A DNA stretch of 64,000 nt from Micromonospora lutea. GTDB lineage: Bacteria; Actinomycetota; Actinomycetes; Mycobacteriales; Micromonosporaceae. Every line of letters starts with the position of its first letter. The first letter of the stretch is position 1. This document shows positions 46,562 through 55,622 of this stretch, in pieces. The stretch covers positions 372,001-436,000 of the forward strand of contig NZ_BOPB01000002.1 in the NCBI RefSeq assembly GCF_016863535.1. The letters run 5' to 3'. The position numbers and the translations under genes are program-made. The notes under the pieces were generated by a model, which was given only the letters and a program-made list of their open reading frames with translations, was not told where the DNA came from and searched no databases.

Positions 46562-46810
46562 GGCGGACAGCGTGCCATCTGCGATTCACCTTGTCGAAAA
46601 CGCCCCCGCCGCAGGCAGACCGCCCGGTACCAGGATCACCCAGATGCTCCCCTGTGGAACCCTTGCCGCGAAACGCGTCAATTCGATAACGTACGGATGC
46701 GGTCACCTGCCGAGCACGTGGCGCCGGCCCGTCTTCGGGTGGCGAGGTCGACGTCCGGCCGAGCGGTCCGCACCCCTCGATTGCGCGAGCCACGCGCACT
46801 CGTCGCCGAC

Positions 46811-46846
46811 CGGCCTCCACGGTCGTTGCCGCGACCGTGGAGGCCG
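46811..46846. repeat. Perfect 15-bp hairpin in a 411-base gene-free stretch
   Basis: CGGCCTCCACGGTCG and CGACCGTGGAGGCCG are exact complements around TTGCCG. The surrounding region 46562-46972 holds no gene that I can support. Downstream, the 13-mer CACGCAGTGGCCG occurs at 46861 and again at 46921, exactly 60 bases apart. Confidence 0.7.
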
Positions 46847-46972
46847 ATCGCTGTTCCCACCACGCAGTGGCCGCTCGACATCCACATGCCGTCGACGTTC
46901 ACGCAACGTCCGCGGTCATGCACGCAGTGGCCGACCCGCCGGTCGTGCCGCTACCGTCCGGGATCGCGCGGG

Positions 46973-47818
46973 TCAGCGGTGCGCGGCGAAGAGCACCCGG
47001 TAGTCGGATCCGGGGCGGAACCAGTCCAACCCGGCCGCTCCGGCGGCGTACAACGCGGTGGCGTAGGCGTCCGCCACCGCGAGGTCGGGACCGACCACGG
47101 TCGCGGCGACCAGTTGCCCGGCCGGCTCACCGGTGTGCGGATCCACCACGTGTCCCTGCCGTCCGGTCACCCCGGAGGTGCCGACCGCGCCGGCCGTCAT
47201 CTCCAGCAGCAGCGGTGCCCGGCCCCGATCGGTGGGGTGATGCACGGCGACCCGCCACGGGCCACCGTGTGCGGCATGGCCGCGTACCACCAGGTCGGCG
47301 CCGCAGAGCACGGCGTAGTCGTGGATGCCGGCGTGGCGCAGCCGGGTCGCGGCCCGCTCGACCGCCCATCCGCCGAGCAGCCCGCCCGGGTCGAAGCCGC
47401 CCGGCACCGCCCAGGCGTCGAACCAGCCGTCGGTGGCCGCGCGCATCGCGGCGCACCGGTCCACCAGATCGGCCAACGGCGGGTACGACTCGGCGCTGAT
47501 CTCGCCCCGGCGTAGCCGCGACACCAGGCTCTCCGGGCGGTTCGGGCCGTAGGTCAGGTCGATCGCCCGCAACTCGGCCACGGCGTCCCGCAGCGCCTCG
47601 CCGGTGCCGCGCCGGCCCAGCCAGTCGGGGGCGTTGAGCAGCAGGGTGTACTCCGCTGTCGAGGTGCGGACGGTGTGCCGGACGGCGATCCGGTCCCCGG
47701 CGACCACGGTGGCGCGGTCCGGCTGTTGCTCCCCGTGGCCCAGTCGCAGGTCGGCCCGGCGGAAGCGAAAGACCGCCGGGTCCACCCAGCGGGTTCGTGG
47801 TTGCTCGTCGGTCCACAT
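46973..47818 (-). CDS. ApbE-like FAD:protein FMN transferase
   Basis: 281 residues from ATG 47818, with GAGGAGG eight bases upstream. ApbE features are clear: YGPNRPESLVSRLRRGEIS, ATDGWFDAWAVPGGFDPGGLLGGWAVERAA (in parts), and GTSG...HVVDPHTGEPA for Mg and FAD binding. ApbE attaches FMN to Thr or Ser of target flavoproteins. No signal peptide or lipobox is seen, so it may act inside the cell. No NqrC/RnfG-like target lies in this window. A longer start to 47916 or 48157 is not favoured. Confidence 0.87.
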   Translation of the reverse strand: MWTDEQPRTRWVDPAVFRFRRADLRLGHGEQQPDRATVVAGDRIAVRHTVRTSTAEYTLLLNAPDWLGRRGTGEALRDAVAELRAIDLTYGPNRPESLVSRLRRGEISAESYPPLADLVDRCAAMRAATDGWFDAWAVPGGFDPGGLLGGWAVERAATRLRHAGIHDYAVLCGADLVVRGHAAHGGPWRVAVHHPTDRGRAPLLLEMTAGAVGTSGVTGRQGHVVDPHTGEPAGQLVAATVVGPDLAVADAYATALYAAGAAGLDWFRPGSDYRVLFAAHR

Positions 47819-48033
47819 GTGCGCCCCCTCCTCGGCGTGTGCCGCCCCCGTCGCGGCGCCTCGCCCGGCCTCATGGACCGTCGCGTTCACGCTAGGCAGC
47901 GGAGATGACCGGGCCATGAATGCCGCCTGGGAACCTGCTGTGCGTACCAGCCTTCCCGAAAAGTGGAACACTCGTACCGGGGGGCGGGACGGCGGCGTAC
48001 CGTCGAGCCATTCGAGCGAAGGAGCTGACGGAC

Positions 48034-49065
48034 GTGGCACGGATCGCGGTGGTGGCCGGGGACGGGATCGGACCCGAGGTGGTCGGTGAGGCCCGCAAGG
48101 TCGTCGACGCGGTGCTGCCCGGAGTCGAGGTGACCGAGTACGACCTCGGCGCGGCACGCTACCACCGCACCGGCGAGGTTTTGCCCGACTCGGTGCTCGC
48201 CGAACTGGCCGGGCACGACGCGATCCTGCTCGGCGCGGTCGGTGACCCGACGGTGCCGCCCGGCGTGCTGGAGCGGGGTCTGCTGCTGAAGCTGCGCTTC
48301 GCCTTCGACCAGTACGTCAACCTGCGCCCGTCGCGACTCTGGCCGGGAGTGGCCAGCCCGCTCGCGGCGGTCAAGCCGGGCGAGGTCGACCTGGTGGTCG
48401 TCCGGGAGGGCACCGAGGGCCTGTACGCCGGTGCCGGCGGTTCGCTGCACCGGGGCACCCCGGCCGAGATCGCCACCGAGGAGAGCCTGAACACCCGGCA
48501 CGGGGTGGAGCGGGTGATCCGGGACGCCTTCGCCCGCGCCGCTCGGCGCGAGCGGCGCAAGGTGACCCTGGTGCACAAGACGAACGTGCTGACCCACGCC
48601 GGTTCGCTGTGGTCGCGCACCTTCGAGGTGGTCGCCGCCGAGCATCCCGACATCGCCACCGAGTACCAGCATGTCGACGCCGCGGCGATGTTCCTGGTCA
48701 CCCAGCCGCAGCGGTACGACGTGGTGGTCACCGACAACCTCTTCGGCGACATCCTCACCGACATCGCCGCCGCCGTGACCGGCGGCATCGGACTCGCTGC
48801 CAGCGGCTCCATCAACCCGGACGGGACGTACCCGTCGATGTTCGAGCCGGTGCACGGCTCCGCGCCGGACATCGCCGGCCGTGGCGTCGCCGACCCGGTC
48901 GCCGCCGTACTCTCGGCGGCGCTGCTGCTTGACCAGCTCGGGCACGCCGACGTCGCCGCCCGGATCACCGCCGCGGTCAGCGCGGAGCTGGCCGCCCGGA
49001 GCCCCGAGGTAGCCGTACGGACCGCCGAGGTGGGCGACCGGATCGCGGCACAGGCCGTCGGCTGA
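48034..49065 (+). CDS. leuB: 3-isopropylmalate dehydrogenase
   Basis: 343 residues from GTG 48034 ([17 protein letters not shown]), with GAAGGAG upstream. Beta-decarboxylating dehydrogenase motifs are present: [74 protein letters not shown] (in parts) and [13 protein letters not shown]. It serves leucine synthesis and, with CimA nearby, probably also oxidises 3-methylmalate to 2-oxobutyrate. leuA, leuC and leuD are not in the window. Confidence 0.95.
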   Translation: MARIAVVAGDGIGPEVVGEARKVVDAVLPGVEVTEYDLGAARYHRTGEVLPDSVLAELAGHDAILLGAVGDPTVPPGVLERGLLLKLRFAFDQYVNLRPSRLWPGVASPLAAVKPGEVDLVVVREGTEGLYAGAGGSLHRGTPAEIATEESLNTRHGVERVIRDAFARAARRERRKVTLVHKTNVLTHAGSLWSRTFEVVAAEHPDIATEYQHVDAAAMFLVTQPQRYDVVVTDNLFGDILTDIAAAVTGGIGLAASGSINPDGTYPSMFEPVHGSAPDIAGRGVADPVAAVLSAALLLDQLGHADVAARITAAVSAELAARSPEVAVRTAEVGDRIAAQAVG

Positions 49066-49264
49066 ACCGTACGCGTCCCACCGGCCGGCGAGGCTCCGTC
49101 GGCCCTGCCGGCCCGGGGTCACGACGGCCACTCACCGGTGATGTGCCACCTGTACACCGGTGGACCTATCCGCTGAACGACCGTTCGGGGTAGGTTTTCT
49201 GGCACAAAACATGTTTCCGGCGTGCGGTCGGCGCATGCCGTGATCCCCCAGGGAGGTCAGCGCG

Positions 49265-50365
49265 ATGAGCGGTGGTGACAAGATCGACTTCGAGATCCGT
49301 CCGAACCCCGCACCGGTATCCGCCGCAGACCGGGCTGCGCTGCTGGTAAACCCCGGGTTCGGCCGGGTGTTCACCGACCACATGGTCACCATCCGCTACG
49401 CCGACGGCAAGGGCTGGTACGACGCCCGGGTCGAAGCACGCGCGCCGATCCCGATGGATCCCGCCAGCGCGGTGCTGCACTACGCACAAGAGATCTTCGA
49501 GGGCATGAAGGCGTACCGTGCGGCCGACGGCGGAGTGACGATGTTCCGTCCGTACGCCAACGCGGCCCGGTTCAACATCTCCGCCGCCCGGATGGCCATG
49601 CCGGCACTACCGGAGCAGACCTTCGTGGACTCGCTGCACCGGCTGATCGAGATCGACCGGGAGTGGATTCCCGACGGCGACGACGGCGGCAGCCTCTACC
49701 TGCGGCCGTTCATGTTCGCCAGCGAGGTCTTCCTCGGCGTCCGCCCCGCCAACGAGTACCTCTACTCGGTGATCGCCTCGCCCGTCGGGGCGTACTTCTC
49801 CGGCGGGGTCAAGCCGGTGACGGTCTGGGTCTCGCCCGACTACACCCGGGCCGCGCCCGGCGGCACCGGCGCGGCCAAGTGCGGCGGCAACTACGCCGCC
49901 TCGCTGGCCGCCCAGGCCGAGGCCCTGGAGCACGGCTGCGACCAGGTGGTTTTCCTCGACGCCGTGGAGCGCCGGTTCGTCGACGAACTGGGCGGCATGA
50001 ACGTCTTCTTCGTCTACGACGACGGGTCGATCGCCACTCCGCCGCTGACCGGCACGATCCTGCCCGGCATCACCCGTGAGTCGGTGCTCACCCTGGCCTC
50101 GGCGGCCGGGCACCGGGTCGAGGAGCGTCCGGTGAGCTTCGACGACTGGCGGGCGGACGCCGCCAGCGGCCGGCTGCGCGAGGTCTTCGCCTGCGGTACC
50201 GCAGCGGTGATCACCCCGATCGGGCAGGTGCGTTCCCCGGACGGAGAGTTCGCCGTGGCCGGCGGGGAACCGGGCGAGGTCACCATGGCGCTGCGACAGC
50301 AGTTGGTGGACCTCCAGCGGGGCAAGGCCGAGGACCCGCACAACTGGGTCCACCGCGTCTTCTGA
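49265..50365 (+). CDS. ilvE: Branched-chain amino acid aminotransferase
   Basis: 366 residues from ATG 49265, with GGGAGGTC upstream. It is a fold-type IV PLP enzyme of the large bacterial form: HMVTIRYADGKGWYDARV, HYAQEIFEGMKAY and PLP Lys in GGTGAAKCGGNYAAS. The phosphate segment is GTILPGITRESVLTLA, and FACGTAAVITPIG follows. It carries out the last step to Ile, Val and Leu. A 52-bp repeat element follows six bases after the stop. Confidence 0.96.
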   Translation: MSGGDKIDFEIRPNPAPVSAADRAALLVNPGFGRVFTDHMVTIRYADGKGWYDARVEARAPIPMDPASAVLHYAQEIFEGMKAYRAADGGVTMFRPYANAARFNISAARMAMPALPEQTFVDSLHRLIEIDREWIPDGDDGGSLYLRPFMFASEVFLGVRPANEYLYSVIASPVGAYFSGGVKPVTVWVSPDYTRAAPGGTGAAKCGGNYAASLAAQAEALEHGCDQVVFLDAVERRFVDELGGMNVFFVYDDGSIATPPLTGTILPGITRESVLTLASAAGHRVEERPVSFDDWRADAASGRLREVFACGTAAVITPIGQVRSPDGEFAVAGGEPGEVTMALRQQLVDLQRGKAEDPHNWVHRVF

Positions 50366-50370
50366 GCGGT

Positions 50371-50422
50371 AAGGAAGGGCACCTTCTTAACGCCTGGTGT
50401 ATAGGAAGGGGCCCTTCCTAAC
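50371..50422. repeat. 52-bp double-palindrome element, copy C
   Basis: It is co-linear with copies at 4490 and 17830 and differs at a handful of positions (GGCACC in the first palindrome, GTATAG in the spacer). It lies between the convergent ilvE and phosphatase genes, where it could end both transcripts. Confidence 0.85.
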
Positions 50423-50440
50423 GCTTGCGCCCGGGTCGAG

Positions 50441-51181
50441 CTAGTCGAGCAGGTGGGTACGCAGGGCGGTGAGCTGGTCGTCGGTGACTCCCGCGCCGCG
50501 CAGGTAGTTGTCGACGGAGCCGTGAGCGGCACGGATCTCGGCGAGGAAGAGCAGCATCGTCTCGGCCGGCGAGGACAGGAACGGCGACGGGATTTCGGCG
50601 GCGTCCGGGAAGGTGGCGGCGGCCCAGGCGGCGAACCGCTGCGACGCCTCGGTGCTCAGCGCGTAGTTTGCCGCGATCTCGCTGTCGTCGACCCCGAGGA
50701 CGGCGAGGGTCAGCCCGCAGACGATTCCGGTGCGGTCTTTGCCGGCGACGCAGTGCACCACCACGGGCGCGTTCGCCTCGTCGGCGATCAGGCCGATCGC
50801 CTCGGCCAGCCCGGCGGTGCCGGTGCGGGCCAGGTCGGCGTACCGGTCAGCAAGGTAGCGGGCCAGGTCGTCACCGGGTTGGTACGGCCGCTCACCCCAC
50901 TCCGCGTGCTCCGGGTGGATGTGCCGGTAGGTCAGACCGTCGAAGTCGGGAACCCGGCCGTCGCGTTCGACCTCGTACGGGCGGCGCAGGTCGATGACGG
51001 TCCGCACGCCGAGGGCCGCGAAGGTGTCCCGGTCGTGGTCGTCGATGCGGTGCAGCGAGTCGGAGCGGAACAACCGGCCGGTGCGTACCTGGCGGCCGTC
51101 CGGGACGCGGTAGCCCCCCACGTCCCGGAAATTGAAGGTACTGACGAACGGAATCCTGCGGTTGATCTCGATCGAGTCCAC
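50441..51181 (-). CDS. Tyrosine-protein phosphatase (IphP/DSP-like)
   Basis: 246 residues from GTG 51181 (VDSIEINRRIPF); an upstream GTG at 51217 would add 12. Features of the IphP family are VSTFNFRDVGGYRVPDGRQVRTGRLFRSD (in parts), TVIDLRRPYEVERDG and the signature loop HCVAGKDRTG (Cys-x5-Arg) with the following Lys-Asp typical of this group. It is probably a cytoplasmic phosphotyrosine or phosphoinositide phosphatase, possibly acting in signalling. Confidence 0.88.
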   Translation of the reverse strand: MDSIEINRRIPFVSTFNFRDVGGYRVPDGRQVRTGRLFRSDSLHRIDDHDRDTFAALGVRTVIDLRRPYEVERDGRVPDFDGLTYRHIHPEHAEWGERPYQPGDDLARYLADRYADLARTGTAGLAEAIGLIADEANAPVVVHCVAGKDRTGIVCGLTLAVLGVDDSEIAANYALSTEASQRFAAWAAATFPDAAEIPSPFLSSPAETMLLFLAEIRAAHGSVDNYLRGAGVTDDQLTALRTHLLD

Positions 51182-51243
51182 CCTGCCACGGTAAACGGCC
51201 GGTGGGCCGATGCCCACCGACCGTTCAACCGGTCCGCGTCGGG

Positions 51244-51705
51244 TTACCGCAGCCCGTCACCGCGCGGGGTGGCGGTGTACGTGTCGTTGTAGTAGCCGCC
51301 GAGCTTCTCCCGGTAGGCCGGGTCGGTGGCCGTCTCGTCGTACTCCGGTGCAGCCTTGATCTGGTCCTTGGTGCGGTCGACGTAGACCTTCTGCTCCTCG
51401 TGGTCGACGTGGTTCACCGTCCCGGCGGGGAGCATGACCTTCTTGCCGAAGATCCACGGTCCGGTGTCCACCACCAGGTAGCTGGCGTTGACCTCGGTGC
51501 TGTCACTGTCGATCTTTCCGATGGAGCCGTCGCTGGCCTCCACCTTGTAACCGATCAGGGTGCTGCCGGCCACCCCGGCCTCATCCCGGTAGCTCCAGGG
51601 GTCGAAGGCACCGGCGGGGGTGCCGCCGGCGACGACGCTCTGGTCGACCGCGCGCAGCTCCGGATCCGGCGTGGCGTTCGTGGTGTTCGGGTCGAGCCTG
51701 TCCAT
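51244..51705 (-). CDS. PRC-barrel domain protein
   Basis: 153 residues from ATG 51705, with CAGGAGAC upstream. A PRC-barrel spans about 50-130 (TLIGYKVEASDGSIGKIDSD, YLVVDTGPWIFGKKVMLPAGTV, VDRTKDQIKAAPEYDE). The C-terminal tail is YREKLGGYYNDTYTATPRG. Such single-barrel proteins are common in actinomycetes and often respond to stress; a specific partner is unknown. It is divergent from the cimA leader region. Confidence 0.87.
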   Translation of the reverse strand: MDRLDPNTTNATPDPELRAVDQSVVAGGTPAGAFDPWSYRDEAGVAGSTLIGYKVEASDGSIGKIDSDSTEVNASYLVVDTGPWIFGKKVMLPAGTVNHVDHEEQKVYVDRTKDQIKAAPEYDETATDPAYREKLGGYYNDTYTATPRGDGLR

Positions 51706-51894
51706 GGGATGTCTCCTGCCCCGGCTGTGCTCAGCCGTCTCGGAGGAACGTGTTTCGTTGTCCCGAAAACTCCTACCCGTTGACGGACGCTCTACACGCG
51801 TCCCAAGAAAACCATCTGACACGCGCGCCACCGGTCGTCCCGAGATGTGGATTGTGCCTCCCAGAAACGGCGGCGAGGTGGCAGAGTACGGATC

Positions 51895-51927
51895 GTGACC
51901 AGCACCGCCCGCATTATTGGCAACTAG
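51895..51927 (+). CDS. cimA leader peptide with tandem Ile codons
   Basis: GTG 51895 opens a 10-residue peptide, MTSTARIIGN, stopping at TAG 51925. It contains adjacent ATT ATT isoleucine codons, unusual in this genome where ATC is expected. A stem-loop begins at the stop codon and an intrinsic terminator follows. No strong ribosome site precedes it, so leaderless or weak initiation is likely. The 51706-51894 stretch holds only possible promoter words. Confidence 0.75.
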   Translation: MTSTARIIGN

Positions 51928-51985
51928 CGCGCCGGCTTCCCCTCGCCGAGCGCGCAGACCTCCCGCATCCGCGGGGGGTCTTTTT
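51927..51985 (+). terminator. cimA attenuator: stem-loop plus intrinsic terminator
   Basis: Stem 1 pairs GCGCGCCGGC (51927-51936) with GCCGAGCGCGC (51945-51955), one A bulged. Stem 2 pairs GACCTCCCGC (51957-51966) with GCGGGGGGTC (51971-51980) across the loop ATCC and runs straight into TTTTT. It ends 35 bases before cimA. Together with the Ile-Ile leader this is a readable attenuator. Confidence 0.88.
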
Positions 51986-52019
51986 GTTGCGCTGGCCGGT
52001 GCCTGACGAAGGGATCCCC

Positions 52020-53603
52020 ATGACGTTCCAGGTCTACGACACCACGCTGCGCGATGGTGCGCAGCGCGAGGGGCTCAGCTACTCGGTGATCGACAAGCTC
52101 GCGGTGGCCCGGCTGCTCGACGAGTTCGGTGTCGGGTTCATCGAGGGCGGTTGGCCGGGTGCGGTGCCCAAGGACACCGAGTTCTTCCGACGGGCGCGTA
52201 CCGAACTCGATCTCAAGCACGCCGTGCTGGTCGCCTTCGGCGCCACCCGCCGGGCCGGTGCGGTGGCCGCCGACGACCCGCAGGTGCGGGGGCTGCTCGA
52301 CGCGCAGACCCCGGCGATCGCCCTGGTCGCCAAGGCCGACCTGCGCCACGTCGAGCGGGCGTTGCGGACCACCGCCAAGGAGAACCTGGCGATGATCCAC
52401 GACACGGTGACCCACCTGGTCGCCGAGGGCCGCCGGGTCTTCGTCGACGGCGAGCACTCCTTCGACGGGTACCGCCACGACGCGGCGTACACCGCCTCGG
52501 TGGTGGAGACCGCGCTCGCGGCGGGTGCCGAGCGGTTCGTGCTCTGCGACACCAACGGTGGAATGCTTCCGTCCCAGGTGACCGCCACCATCGCCGACCT
52601 CACCGACCGGATCGGCGTCGCGCCGGAACTGCTCGGCATGCACGCCCAGAACGACACCGCCTGCGCGGTGGCCAACACCATCGCCGCCGTCGAGGCCGGG
52701 GTGCGCCACGTGCAGGGCACCGCCAACGGGTACGGCGAGCGGCCCGGCAACGCCGACATCTTCGCGGTCGTCGCGAACCTCCAACTCAAGCTCGGGCTGC
52801 CGGTCCTACCGGAGGGCTGCCTGGAGCAGATGGTGCGGGTCTCCCACGCCATCGCCGAGATCGCCAACATCGCCCCCGACACCCACCAGGCGTACGCCGG
52901 GGCCGCTGCTTTCGCTCACAAGGCGGGGCTGCACGCGAGTGCGATCAAGGTGGATCCGCTGCTCTACAACCATGTGGAGCCCGAGGTGGTCGGCAACGAC
53001 ATGCGGATCCTGGTCACCGAGATGGCCGGCCGAGCCAGCATCGAGCTCAAGAGTCGCGAGCTGGGGCTGGACCTGGCCGGCCATCCGGAGACGCTGTCCC
53101 GGGTCACCAACCGGGTGAAGGAGTTGGAGGCCGGCGGATGGTCGTTCGAGGCCGCCGACGCCTCGTTCGAGCTGCTGGTCCGCTCCGAGCTGCCGGACGC
53201 CGCGCCGGCGCGGCCGTTCGCCCTGGAGTCGTACCGGGTGCTGGTCGAGCACCGTGAGGATGGCGCGGTCGTCTCCGAGGCGACCGTCAAGATCCGGGTA
53301 CGCGGGGAGCGGGTGATCGCCACGGCTGAGGGCAACGGGCCGGTGAACGCGCTGGACGAGGCGCTCCGGGTCGGCCTCGGCCGGCACTATCCGGAGCTGC
53401 AGGACTTCGAGCTGGCCGACTACAAGGTGCGGATCCTGGAGGGCAGCCACGGCACCGGCGCGGTGACCCGGGTCCTCGTCGAGACCGCCGACGGCCGGGG
53501 CGGTGGCTGGACCACGGTCGGCGTGCACCCCAACGTGGTCGAGGCGAGCTGGCACGCACTGGTCGACGCGCTCACCTACGGCCTCGACCGAGCCCGGGTC
53601 TGA
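52020..53603 (+). CDS. cimA: Citramalate synthase
   Basis: 527 residues from ATG 52020, with GAAGGGATCCCC upstream. The DRE-TIM barrel starts FQVYDTTLRDGAQREG and has GGWPGAVPKDTEFF, DTNGG, MHAQNDTACAVANT and QGTANGYGERPGNAD (HxH region as in the family). The C-terminal LeuA-dimer domain (about 370-520) gives feedback control. The length and GWPG motif match the CimA branch (TIGR00977), not LeuA. It makes (R)-citramalate from pyruvate and acetyl-CoA, a threonine-independent route to isoleucine. Its leader has tandem Ile codons. Confidence 0.93.
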   Translation: MTFQVYDTTLRDGAQREGLSYSVIDKLAVARLLDEFGVGFIEGGWPGAVPKDTEFFRRARTELDLKHAVLVAFGATRRAGAVAADDPQVRGLLDAQTPAIALVAKADLRHVERALRTTAKENLAMIHDTVTHLVAEGRRVFVDGEHSFDGYRHDAAYTASVVETALAAGAERFVLCDTNGGMLPSQVTATIADLTDRIGVAPELLGMHAQNDTACAVANTIAAVEAGVRHVQGTANGYGERPGNADIFAVVANLQLKLGLPVLPEGCLEQMVRVSHAIAEIANIAPDTHQAYAGAAAFAHKAGLHASAIKVDPLLYNHVEPEVVGNDMRILVTEMAGRASIELKSRELGLDLAGHPETLSRVTNRVKELEAGGWSFEAADASFELLVRSELPDAAPARPFALESYRVLVEHREDGAVVSEATVKIRVRGERVIATAEGNGPVNALDEALRVGLGRHYPELQDFELADYKVRILEGSHGTGAVTRVLVETADGRGGGWTTVGVHPNVVEASWHALVDALTYGLDRARV

Positions 53604-53626
53604 GCGGGCGCTGTCGTAGGGCGCCA

Positions 53627-53664
53627 AGTTGCCCGGCGGCCACGATCGTGCCCGCCGGGCAACT
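53627..53664 (+). terminator. Terminator of cimA
   Basis: The perfect 13-bp stem AGTTGCCCGGCGG / CCGCCGGGCAACT has an inner CACGATCGTG palindrome in its 12-base loop. It lies 23 bases after the cimA stop. Confidence 0.75.
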
Positions 53665-53722
53665 GTTCGGCTGCGGTCAGGTCCCAGCCGCAGAACAGCT
53701 CAGCTTTCCGTGCCGGTAGGTC

Positions 53723-54283
53723 TTACCACCATCTGGTGCACCTGTACCCGGGGGACGTTGCACCCGGCGAGAAGCAGGCCCGGGCCTCCAGGTCGGCGTC
53801 GTTGACCATGGCGGTCCAGAGGCTGTCTGCGGAGTATTCGGTCATCGTGGTGCGGTGGTTCCCGTTGAGGTGCCGGCTGTCCACCTTGAGCGTGAGGGTA
53901 CGCCAGCCGGGGGTTCTCGCCCATGCGGTGCGGCATCGTGGGCTGTAGCGTAGCTCGACCTCGCCCGTCACGTCGGATTGGTAGTACGTGTAGCTGCCGG
54001 ACTTCGGGGTGATGGCGTCCTCACTGCAGGTGTAGTAGTTGCCGTAGCTGGTGTAGATCTTGAAGGTTTGCGGGTTCTTGCCGTCGCAGACGGAACCGCA
54101 GCCGGTTGCGGCGAGCGTCACCTCGTCGATCATGGCAGCCTCGCTGGCAGCGATCTCCGCCTCAACGTGGGCGGCCGCCTCGGCGGCGGCGCGGTCGGGT
54201 GCGGCCTGGGCTGAGGCGGGTGCCACGAGCAGGCTCAGAGCGAGGGCGGAGGCGAGCCCGGACATCCGTAACAGTCGCTTCAT
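53723..54283 (-). CDS. Secreted DUF2690-like protein
   Basis: 186 residues from ATG 54283 (MKRLLRMSGLASALALSLLV), with GGAGCAAAC upstream. The signal peptide ends near ASAQA. An Ala/Glu-rich helix follows, then GCGSVCDGKNP, a Tyr/Ser-rich stretch with TCSEDA, and GEVELRYSPRCRTAWAR. The last block matches the two DUF2690 proteins at 20027-21680. The C-terminus has two further Cys (ARACFS, GYRCTRWW). It is an extracytoplasmic protein of unknown function, with no HTH partner next to it here. Confidence 0.75.
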   Translation of the reverse strand: MKRLLRMSGLASALALSLLVAPASAQAAPDRAAAEAAAHVEAEIAASEAAMIDEVTLAATGCGSVCDGKNPQTFKIYTSYGNYYTCSEDAITPKSGSYTYYQSDVTGEVELRYSPRCRTAWARTPGWRTLTLKVDSRHLNGNHRTTMTEYSADSLWTAMVNDADLEARACFSPGATSPGYRCTRWW

Positions 54284-54418
54284 TGTTTGCTCCTGTGAAT
54301 AGGGGACGACCGCAGTATGGCGAGCGTCATCATCACGCTCTCATCAGTTGACCATCGCTTTGAGTGAGCATTCGGCCTGCCGTTCGCCAGGGCGTGGGCG
54401 ACCACCCGGCGAATCGGT

Positions 54419-55417
54419 TCAGCGCTGCGCCGGCAGGCGTAGTTCGGCGAGGACCATGCGGTGGTCGCTGCCGGGCAACGGGTGGACCGTCACGTCCCGT
54501 ACGGCGATGCGGCGGTCCACCAGCACGTGGTCGATCACCACGGGCGGGATGAGGTCGCCGTCGTACGGCCCCCAGGTGCCGACGAGCCCGGCGCCGACCG
54601 ATGCGGCGGCGTCGACGTATCCGGTGTCGAGCAGGGTGCGCAGTGGACCGTGGTCGAGGGTGGCGTTGAAGTCCCCGGCGAGGATGCTCAACGGCCCGTC
54701 CGGGGTGGCGGCCGGCTGGGCGGCCAGGTCGGTCCGCCAGGAGCCCACCTGGTCGATCGCGTACGGCGCCGCCGGGTGCGCCGACTCGACGCGTACCGGG
54801 GGTGCGCCGGGCACCGCGACGGTCGCGTACGCCTGGGTGAAGCCCCACGCGCCGCGGAGTTGGCGGATGCCGCCGTCGCTGATCGGATGGCGGGCGTAGA
54901 GCCCGGAGCCGGGAGTGCCGACGACCGGATTGAGCTGCCGGTGTGCCAGTAGCTGGTCGAGGCCGAGCCGATCCAACTCGGCCGCGGCGGTCGGGGTGAG
55001 CTCCTGCACGAGCAGCAGGTCGACCTGCCGGGTGCGTACCAACTCGACCACCGTGCTCGGATCGGCGGCACCCGCGAGCAGGTTGGCGGTGAGGATCCGC
55101 ACCGTGGGCCCGGCGGTGTGTGGCTGCGACGCGGGCAGTGCGCGGGGCGCGACCAGCGCGACCAGGACCAGGGTGGTCAGCGCCGCGACGCCCGCCGGAC
55201 CGCGCCGCCGCAGTGCCAGCGCGAGCACCAGTGGGACCAGACTCCCGAGCGTCACGTACGGCGTGAACGCCAACGCCTGCACCAGCGGCCCCCGGTCCAG
55301 ACCGACCGACCGCACCAGCGTCCACCCGGCACCCGGCGCGACTGCCAGCCAGCAGAGCAGGGTGACGCTTGACGGTCGCCAGGTCCGGCGACCGATCGTG
55401 ATCTCCACGGCCCTCAC
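54419..55417 (-). CDS. Endonuclease/exonuclease/phosphatase-domain membrane protein
   Basis: 332 residues from GTG 55417. Three membrane segments lie in the first 100 residues (VTLLCWLAVAPGAGWTLV, ALAFTPYVTLGSLVPLVLALAL, AALTTLVLVALVAP, each in parts). An EEP fold follows with RILTANLLAGAADP, LLLVQELTP, ILAGDFNAT and the final SDHRMVLAELRL. The enzyme domain probably faces outside. Substrates in this family range from phosphoinositides to DNA; none is assignable. Confidence 0.87.
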   Translation of the reverse strand: MRAVEITIGRRTWRPSSVTLLCWLAVAPGAGWTLVRSVGLDRGPLVQALAFTPYVTLGSLVPLVLALALRRRGPAGVAALTTLVLVALVAPRALPASQPHTAGPTVRILTANLLAGAADPSTVVELVRTRQVDLLLVQELTPTAAAELDRLGLDQLLAHRQLNPVVGTPGSGLYARHPISDGGIRQLRGAWGFTQAYATVAVPGAPPVRVESAHPAAPYAIDQVGSWRTDLAAQPAATPDGPLSILAGDFNATLDHGPLRTLLDTGYVDAAASVGAGLVGTWGPYDGDLIPPVVIDHVLVDRRIAVRDVTVHPLPGSDHRMVLAELRLPAQR

Positions 55418-55592
55418 CCTACTGAGCCGTGCCAGGTGCGCAGATACCGCGTCGCGGCGCCGGGCGCCGCCAATCGGCGCGTGAGCGTGCCAGCCGACAC
55501 CTGCCTGTCGAATTGTTTTCGTGAATCGACAACGGCTTCACTTTCGCGATTTCTGGCGTTGATCCGACAACTCGCCGACGTCATTTTCACTA

Positions 55593-55622
55593 TTGACCAG
55601 CAGCATTTTTCGGTGCTACGTT
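55593..55622 (+). promoter_or_regulatory. Candidate promoter for the small secreted protein
   Basis: TTGACC (55593-55598), an 18-base spacer and TACGTT (55617-55622) lie in an AT-rich patch of the 412-base gene-free stretch 55418-55829. This would leave a 5' leader of about 200 bases. No other feature is supported in that stretch. Confidence 0.5.
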
